From the NCBI RefSeq assembly GCF_010731635.1, contig NZ_AP022583.1, forward strand, positions 992,001 through 1,056,000: a stretch of DNA of 64,000 bases, given 5' to 3'. A model generated the notes under the pieces. The model had not been told where the DNA came from and did no database searches. It was given only the letters and a program-made list of their open reading frames with translations. Position numbers and translations under genes: made by a program. The DNA comes from Mycobacterium noviomagense. GTDB lineage: Bacteria; Actinomycetota; Actinomycetes; Mycobacteriales; Mycobacteriaceae. The first letter of the stretch is position 1, and every line of letters starts with the position of its first letter. Of this stretch, positions 59,151-64,000 are shown one piece after another.

Positions 59151-60316
59151 CAATAACTCCTCGGCAGTTTGAGGGTGTGCGACCCCAGGTAGTTCAGGAT
59201 CATCTCTTGACTGACCGGCGCGATCTTCATCAGTCGGGCCTCACGGAAGTAGCGGGACACGTTGTATTCCTCGGCATAGCCCATGCCGCCGTGGGTTTGC
59301 AAGGCGCGGTCCGCAGCGGTGAATCCCGCGTCGGCGCAAAGGTATTTGGCGGTATTGGCTTCCCGGCCGCAAGGCTTGCCGTTGTCGTAGAGCCAGGTGG
59401 CCTTACGCAACATCAGTTCGGCCGCATCCAGCCGGGCCAGCGAGTCGGCCAGCGGGAACTGGATGCCCTGGTTCATGCCGATCGGACGGCCGAAGACCTC
59501 ACGGTCGGTCGCGTACTTGACCGCTTTGTCCAGCGCGACCCGTCCGATGCCGAGTGCTTCAGCGGCGATGAGCATCCGTTCTGGGTTCAACCCGTGAAGG
59601 ATGTACTGAAATCCTTTGCCCTCCTCGCCGATCCGGTCTTCGACCGGTACTTCGAGGTTGTCGATGAACAACTCGTTGGAAGAGACAGCGTTGCGGCCCA
59701 TTTTCGGAATCGGCCGGATGTCGACGCGGGCACGGTCGAGGTCGGTCAAGAACAGCGTCATCCCGTCAGTCTTCTTGGTCACCTCGTCGTAGCTCTGGTT
59801 GCGGGTGAGCAGCAGGATCTTCTCTGACTCCAGCGCTTTGGAGATCCACACTTTTCGCCCGTTGACAACGTAATGATCACCTTGGCGTTTGGCGAATGTG
59901 GTGATTCGGGAAGTGTCCAGTCCTGCACCGGGTTCCGTGACACCGAAGCAGACGTGCAGATCTCCGGTCACGATACGAGGCAGGGTGCGCGCCTTGAGCT
60001 CGTCGGAGCCGTGCACCACAACCGGCTGCATGCCGAAAATCGACAGGTGAATCGCGCTGGCAGCGTTCATGCCACCGCCGGACTTGGCGACCTCCTCGGC
60101 GAGCAGGGTGGCTTCGGTGATCCCGAGACCGTGGCCGCCGTATTCGACGGGAATCGTCATGCCGAGCCAGCCGCCATCGGCGATCGCGCGGTAGAACTCG
60201 GTCGGAAACTCATGCGCCTGATCTTTTTCCATCCAATAGTGGTCGTCGAACTTCTGCGCTAGCTCCGCCACCGACCGTCGGATCAGTTCCTGGTCTTCGG
60301 TCAGCTCGAAGTTCAT
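59150..60316 (-). CDS. Acyl-CoA dehydrogenase
   Basis: 388 aa from ATG 60316 (MNFELTEDQELIRRSVAEL); GTG 60331 would add five residues. FAD-binding and substrate features: CFGVTEPGAGLDTSRI, VVNGRKVWISKALESE, and the ALQTHGGMGYAEEYNVSRYF segment with the catalytic Glu. An intact single-gene dehydrogenase, unlike the broken copy at 54072. Second gene of the operon after the amidohydrolase, from which it is separated by a strong hairpin (60360-60415). Confidence 0.95.
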   Translation of the reverse strand: MNFELTEDQELIRRSVAELAQKFDDHYWMEKDQAHEFPTEFYRAIADGGWLGMTIPVEYGGHGLGITEATLLAEEVAKSGGGMNAASAIHLSIFGMQPVVVHGSDELKARTLPRIVTGDLHVCFGVTEPGAGLDTSRITTFAKRQGDHYVVNGRKVWISKALESEKILLLTRNQSYDEVTKKTDGMTLFLTDLDRARVDIRPIPKMGRNAVSSNELFIDNLEVPVEDRIGEEGKGFQYILHGLNPERMLIAAEALGIGRVALDKAVKYATDREVFGRPIGMNQGIQFPLADSLARLDAAELMLRKATWLYDNGKPCGREANTAKYLCADAGFTAADRALQTHGGMGYAEEYNVSRYFREARLMKIAPVSQEMILNYLGSHTLKLPRSY

Positions 60317-60359
60317 TCCACCGCCGGGCACTCCTGAATCTCCTTTTCACTGCTTGCGC

Positions 60360-60415
60360 CGAGATTGCCGTGAGGGTCGTGGATTACCGAAAATCACGAC
60401 CTGAGCGCAATCTCG
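60360..60415. terminator. Long imperfect hairpin between two minus-strand genes
   Basis: CGAGATTGC (60360-60368) pairs with GCAATCTCG (60407-60415), and GGTCGTG pairs with CACGACC further in, around a loop near 60381-60395. It sits between the end of the amidohydrolase gene and the start of the acyl-CoA dehydrogenase gene. A partial terminator, an RNA-stability element or a symmetric operator are all possible. Confidence 0.55.
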
Positions 60416-60448
60416 ACGCAGCTCATCCAGGCCCGAGAAGGTCGCGCC

Positions 60449-61744
60449 TCAGTCCTTGTTGCCGGTCAACGCTTTCGCGTTGGCTGCGAAATCCGCGAAC
60501 GACGAGCCCGCCCGGTCTTTGTGGTGGGACAGCGCTCGGATCGACACATCGTGCCCCTCGGCGGCCTTGCGCAGCGCGCCGACCGTCGCCTGCTCACGGG
60601 AGATGTGGGTGAACGGGTCGAAGGAGTACCAGCGCATTGCGTTCTCGTGGGTGATCTTGTGGATCTCGCTGTCAGGAACGTTGTTCTCCGACAACACATC
60701 CCAGAGTTCTTCCGGCGCCCCCGGCCACATCGAGTCGCTGTGCGGGTAGTCGGCCTCCCAGGCGATGTTGTCGATGCCGATCATGTCGCGCAGCTTGACG
60801 CCCACCGGGTCGCTGATGAAACAGGTCAGGAAGTGTTCGCGGAAAACCTCGGAGGGCAGCTTGCCGCCGAAGTTCTGATGGGTCCATGTCGAATGCATCT
60901 CGAACGTGCGGTCCACTCGCTCGAGGAAGTACGGGATCCAGCCGGTGCCGCCCTCCGACAGCGCGATCTTCAAATCCGGGTATTCCTTGATCGGCCTGGA
61001 CCACAGCAGATCCGCGGCGGCCTGCACGATGTTCATCGGCTGCAGTGTGATCATCACGTCCATCGGCGCATCGGGTGCCGTGATGGCCAACCTGCCTGAT
61101 GACCCGATGTGCACGTTCATCACGGTGTTGGTGTCGCACAGCGCCTTCCACAGCGGGTTCCAGTACGGGTCGTGGAAGCTCGGGTAACCCATCGCCGCCG
61201 GGTTTTCTGTGAAGGTCAGCGCGTGCACCCCTTTCTTGGAGACGCGCCGCACCTCCTGGGCGCACGCCTCCGCATCCCAGATCACCGGTAGCGCCATTGG
61301 GATGAACCGGGCGGGGTAGGCCCCGCACCATTCTTCGATGTGCCAGTCGTTGTAGGCCTGCACCAGCGCCACCGAGAACTCCGGGTCCTCGGTGGCGAAC
61401 AGCCGCCCGGCGAAACCCGGGAAGGACGGGAAGCAGATTGACGCCAGGATGCCACCGGCGTTCATGTCCTTGACCCGCTCGTCGACGTTGTAACAACCCG
61501 GCCGAATCTCGTCCAGCCCGGTTGGCTCGATGCCGTACTCCTCCTTCGGCCGGCCGGCCACCGCGTTGAGCGCCACGTTGGGTATCACCGTGTCGCGGAA
61601 CTGCCAGGTGTCCGAACCGTCCGGGTTGTGCACCAGCCGGGGCGCGTCGTCGAGGTACTTATTCGGCAGATGGTTCTTGAACATGTCCGGCGGCTCGACC
61701 GTGTGATCATCGACGCTGATCAGGATCATGTCGTCTTTGTTCAT
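60449..61744 (-). CDS. Amidohydrolase family 2 protein
   Basis: 431 aa from ATG 61744 (AAGGAACG upstream). Metal-dependent TIM-barrel with ISVDDHTVEPPDMF near the start, TVMNVHIGSSGRLAIT, YPDLKIALSEGGTGWIPYFL and the final Asp in IAWEADYPHSDSMW. It is longer than its relatives at 38913 and 40030 and keeps all metal positions. Probably a hydrolase or decarboxylase for a ring-derived acid. It heads the minus-strand operon and shares a control region with the divergent CMD-Rieske oxygenase genes. Confidence 0.92.
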   Translation of the reverse strand: MNKDDMILISVDDHTVEPPDMFKNHLPNKYLDDAPRLVHNPDGSDTWQFRDTVIPNVALNAVAGRPKEEYGIEPTGLDEIRPGCYNVDERVKDMNAGGILASICFPSFPGFAGRLFATEDPEFSVALVQAYNDWHIEEWCGAYPARFIPMALPVIWDAEACAQEVRRVSKKGVHALTFTENPAAMGYPSFHDPYWNPLWKALCDTNTVMNVHIGSSGRLAITAPDAPMDVMITLQPMNIVQAAADLLWSRPIKEYPDLKIALSEGGTGWIPYFLERVDRTFEMHSTWTHQNFGGKLPSEVFREHFLTCFISDPVGVKLRDMIGIDNIAWEADYPHSDSMWPGAPEELWDVLSENNVPDSEIHKITHENAMRWYSFDPFTHISREQATVGALRKAAEGHDVSIRALSHHKDRAGSSFADFAANAKALTGNKD

Positions 61745-61819
61745 CGCCGTTCCTTTCGATCGGCCGCGGGTCCGCTGGCCCCAGCTTCCGCCTGCAGTTC
61801 TCTACCTCTGAAAACTATC

Positions 61820-61836
61820 TTCTCGCACTACGAGAA
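61820..61836. promoter_or_regulatory. Inverted repeat in the divergent control region (site D)
   Basis: TTCTCG-CACTA-CGAGAA is a perfect 6-5-6 inverted repeat located 76 bp upstream of the amidohydrolase start. A similar TCTCG-N5-CGAGA repeat occurs at 52769, before a P450. It belongs to the same family of GAGAA/TTCTC sites as 61963 and 37382. Confidence 0.5.
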
Positions 61837-61962
61837 TCAACATCTGCCGCCGCCACGGGCGCCCGCAAGGGGCGCTGTTGCACAACTGTGGCCCGCAAAC
61901 TGGCTGGTTGAAGGCGGGCATTGACCAATTCGTCGAATCGTGCAAGTCTATTAGTTCGAAAT

Positions 61963-61977
61963 GAGAATATGATTCTC
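61963..61977. promoter_or_regulatory. Regulon palindrome, perfect copy (site B)
   Basis: GAGAATATGATTCTC, a perfect 6-3-6 inverted repeat, lies 22 bp before the CMD gene. It is identical to the site at 37382 except for the centre base, and is likewise next to a CMD-family gene. A repressor here would block the promoter of the Rieske oxygenase operon. Confidence 0.7.
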
Positions 61978-61999
61978 GCTATCTGAGAGGGGCGGCTGG

Positions 62000-62530
62000 A
62001 TGCGCGTGGAACCGCTGCCGGCGGATCAGTGGGACGAGGCCGTGCAGCGATCGCTCGCCGAGATGCTCCCAGAGGATCGCCGGAATCCGCGCGATGCCGG
62101 CAACCTCCTGGCCACGCTGGCGCGCCATCCGGAGTTGGCGCGCGCGTTTCTTCGATTCGGCGGGTATCTGCTGACCAGATCGACGCTGCCGCCGCGGCTG
62201 CGAGAGCAGGTCATCCTGCGGGTCGGGCACCGGCGCGGTTGTGCTTACGAGTGGGAACACCATGTCACGCTCGGCAAGCGGGTGGGGCTCTCCGACGCCG
62301 ACATCGCCGCCGCGCAATCGGGCGAGGCGGTCGACGAATTCGACCGCACCCTGCTGCGCGCCGTCGACGAGCTCGACGAGAAGTCCAACCTGTCGGATGC
62401 GACCTGGGCCGCGCTCGGCGAGCGGCTCGACGAGCGGCAGCTAATGGACTTGATCTTTACCATCGGCGGCTACACCGCACTGGCGATGGCGCTGAACACT
62501 TTTGGCGTTGAAGTGGAACGAGAGAGGTAA
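62000..62530 (+). CDS. Carboxymuconolactone decarboxylase/AhpD-like protein
   Basis: 176 aa from ATG 62000 (GAGGGG upstream). The AhpD core has LPPRLREQVILRVGHRRGCA and YEWEHHVTLGKRVGLSDADI, with one Cys, Glu and His in the Cys-x2-Glu-Trp-x2-His arrangement; the second Cys of peroxidatic AhpD is missing. Probably a decarboxylase or hydratase-like CMD homolog, or an accessory protein. The gene sits 5 bp before the Rieske oxygenase and is co-transcribed. Confidence 0.9.
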   Translation: MRVEPLPADQWDEAVQRSLAEMLPEDRRNPRDAGNLLATLARHPELARAFLRFGGYLLTRSTLPPRLREQVILRVGHRRGCAYEWEHHVTLGKRVGLSDADIAAAQSGEAVDEFDRTLLRAVDELDEKSNLSDATWAALGERLDERQLMDLIFTIGGYTALAMALNTFGVEVERER

Positions 62531-62535
62531 CAACC

Positions 62536-63816
62536 GTGGCGCACTTCCCGAAACCGGCTGCGGGGAGCTGGACAGAGAACTATCCCGAACTTGGCACCGC
62601 ACCCGTCGATTACACCGATTCGATCGACCCGGACTTCTTCGAAGCCGAGCGCGAGGCGATCTTCAAGCGGACATGGCTCACCGTCGGCCGCGTCGAGCGG
62701 CTCCCGCGCACCGGCAGCTACTTCACCAAGGAGTTGCCCTCGGCCGGCCCCGGGATGTCGGTGGTCGTGGTCAAGACCAAGGACGGGTCGATCAAGGCGT
62801 TCCACAACGTGTGCCGCCACCGCGGAAACAAGCTGGTATGGAACGACTATCCGCACGAGGAAACCGCGGGTACGTGCCGGCAGTTCACCTGCAAGTACCA
62901 CGCGTGGCGCTACAACCTTGACGGCGAGCTGACGTTCATCCAGCAAGAGGACGAGTTCTTCGAGGTCGACAAAAGCCAGTACGGACTGGTCCCGGTACGT
63001 TGCGAGGTATGGGAGGGGTTCGTCTTCGTCAACCTCGACTCCAACGCGCAACCGCTGCGCGAATACCTCGGCCAATTGGCCAAGGGCATCGAAGGCTACC
63101 CGTTCCACGAGATGACCGAGGTCTACACGTACAAGGCCGAAGTCAACAGCAACTGGAAGCTGTTCATCGACGCGTTCGCCGAGTTCTACCACGCCCCGGT
63201 GCTGCACCAGGGCCAGTACACCAAAGAAGAAGCCGCCAAGATCATCAAGCACGGCTTCGAGGCGCTGTACTACGAACTGGCCAGCCCGCACGCGATGATC
63301 TCCACCTGGGGCGGCCAGGCCCCGCCCCCGGACTTGAACATGGTCAAGCCCATGGACCGGAAGTTGCGCAGCGGGTTGTTCGGTCCCTGGGATAAGCCCG
63401 AGGTCATCGAGAAGCTCGAGCAGCTGCCGCCCGGCGTCAATCCGACCGGCGCCCCGCAGTGGGGTATCGATTCATGGCACTTCTTCCCGAACTTCATGCT
63501 GCTGATCTGGGAGCCCGGCTGGTACCTGACCTACCACTACTGGCCCACCGCCGTCGACAAGCACATCTTCGAGACCAGTTTGTACTTCGTGCCGCCGCGG
63601 AACGCGCGCGAACGGTTGGCCCAGGAGCTGGCCGCGGTGACGTTCAAGGAGTACGCGCTTCAGGATGCCAATACGCTGGAGGCCACCCAGACCATGATCG
63701 GCACCAAAGTGGTCCGCGAATTTCCGCTCTGTGACCAAGAGATCCTGCTGCGCCACCTGCACAAGGTGACCGGAGACTACGTTAAGGAGTACCGCAACAA
63801 TGGCTCTGCCCGCTGA
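62536..63816 (+). CDS. Aromatic ring-hydroxylating oxygenase, alpha (Rieske) subunit
   Basis: 426 aa from GTG 62536. The Rieske centre has Cys93-x-His95 and Cys119-x2-His122 (CRHRGNKL, CKYHAWRYN). The mononuclear iron site holds His219 and His224 with Asp212 near by (DAFAEFYHAPVLH). It is a terminal oxygenase that adds oxygen to an aromatic or related ring, fed by a ferredoxin and reductase. No beta subunit or reductase lies beside it; the lone Rieske ferredoxin at 41176 is a candidate carrier. It overlaps the last gene by 17 bp. Confidence 0.95.
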   Translation: MAHFPKPAAGSWTENYPELGTAPVDYTDSIDPDFFEAEREAIFKRTWLTVGRVERLPRTGSYFTKELPSAGPGMSVVVVKTKDGSIKAFHNVCRHRGNKLVWNDYPHEETAGTCRQFTCKYHAWRYNLDGELTFIQQEDEFFEVDKSQYGLVPVRCEVWEGFVFVNLDSNAQPLREYLGQLAKGIEGYPFHEMTEVYTYKAEVNSNWKLFIDAFAEFYHAPVLHQGQYTKEEAAKIIKHGFEALYYELASPHAMISTWGGQAPPPDLNMVKPMDRKLRSGLFGPWDKPEVIEKLEQLPPGVNPTGAPQWGIDSWHFFPNFMLLIWEPGWYLTYHYWPTAVDKHIFETSLYFVPPRNARERLAQELAAVTFKEYALQDANTLEATQTMIGTKVVREFPLCDQEILLRHLHKVTGDYVKEYRNNGSAR

Positions 63817-64000
63817 ATTCGCCGACCTGGAGCCGTTTTCGGACTGGGATCTGGCCACCGAGCCCGAGCGCTACGCCAAGCGGCTGTCCTCGTCCATGGC
63901 CGAAATGCAGGCGTTCTACGACGCTGCGTTCCCACGCCTGGACGACGCCATCGCCTACTGCGACCAGTTTCCGCTCGACGAGCTGCCCGACGATGCCAGG
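63800..64000 (+). CDS. Hypothetical protein next to the Rieske oxygenase, cut by the window edge
   Basis: ATG 63800 with AGGAG upstream; 67 residues are visible before the end. MALPAEFADLEPFSDWDLAT, then RYAKRLSSSMAEMQAFYDAA and ending YCDQFPLDELPDDA. An acidic helical protein, overlapping the oxygenase stop by 17 bp, hence translationally coupled. It may be a small partner or accessory subunit of the oxygenase. The family is not recognised. Confidence 0.7.
   Translation, partial: MALPAEFADLEPFSDWDLATEPERYAKRLSSSMAEMQAFYDAAFPRLDDAIAYCDQFPLDELPDDAR

Noticed and set aside
1..64000. CRISPR arrays, tRNA, rRNA, IS elements or prophage genes
   Set aside because: No regularly spaced repeats, cloverleaf, transposase or phage structural gene motifs were found by reading.

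Overview
The window reads as the chromosome of a mycobacterium, probably a slow-growing non-tuberculous species. The evidence is high GC, a complete mce operon (yrbEA, yrbEB, mceA to mceF) with Mce-associated membrane proteins, F420-type LLM oxidoreductases, a mycofactocin-type dehydrogenase, many P450s with small ferredoxins, and tight ATGA/GTGA gene overlaps. The species call is inference. No rRNA, tRNA, IS element, phage gene or CRISPR array was seen.

Layout. 1-9360: a TetR regulator, two broken small genes, then two divergent units each controlled by a paralogous TetR regulator (1598-2230 and 5538-6131). They carry P450s, LLM oxidoreductases, a hotdog hydratase and an SDR. 9357-17765: a membrane adenylate/guanylate cyclase and a field of Mce-associated and small secreted proteins, in which several genes occur as two paralogous copies. 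17792-27448: the mce operon on the minus strand. 27771-42503: catabolic genes (CoA transferase, aldehyde dehydrogenase, SDRs, ferredoxin and P450, a VapBC-like pair, an acyl-CoA dehydrogenase pair, CMD protein, two amidohydrolases, Rieske ferredoxin, hydrolase). 42506-50220: a NuoF-like flavo-iron-sulfur protein with ferredoxin, a DUF35-thiolase fusion, hydrolase, two beta-hydroxyacid dehydrogenase-like proteins, P450 and ferredoxin. 50239-53978: a second VapBC pair, a ferredoxin/P450 pair and a TetR operon. 54072-61744: a seven-gene minus-strand beta-oxidation-type operon. 61963-64000: CMD protein, Rieske oxygenase alpha subunit and a gene cut by the window end.

How it may work together. The enzymes suggest uptake (Mce), oxidative attack by P450s and a Rieske oxygenase, CoA activation by CaiB-type transferases and beta-oxidation of a hydrophobic, perhaps terpenoid, steroid-like or aromatic, substrate. 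A 15-bp palindrome close to GAGAATNATATTCTC lies in at least three and probably five intergenic regions of the 30-62 kb part. This suggests that these operons form one regulon. The NuoF-like protein plus ferredoxin is a candidate NADH-to-P450 electron chain. The substrate cannot be read from the sequence.

Five genes are broken by frameshifts, several at short C or G runs. They may be decaying genes or sequencing errors.
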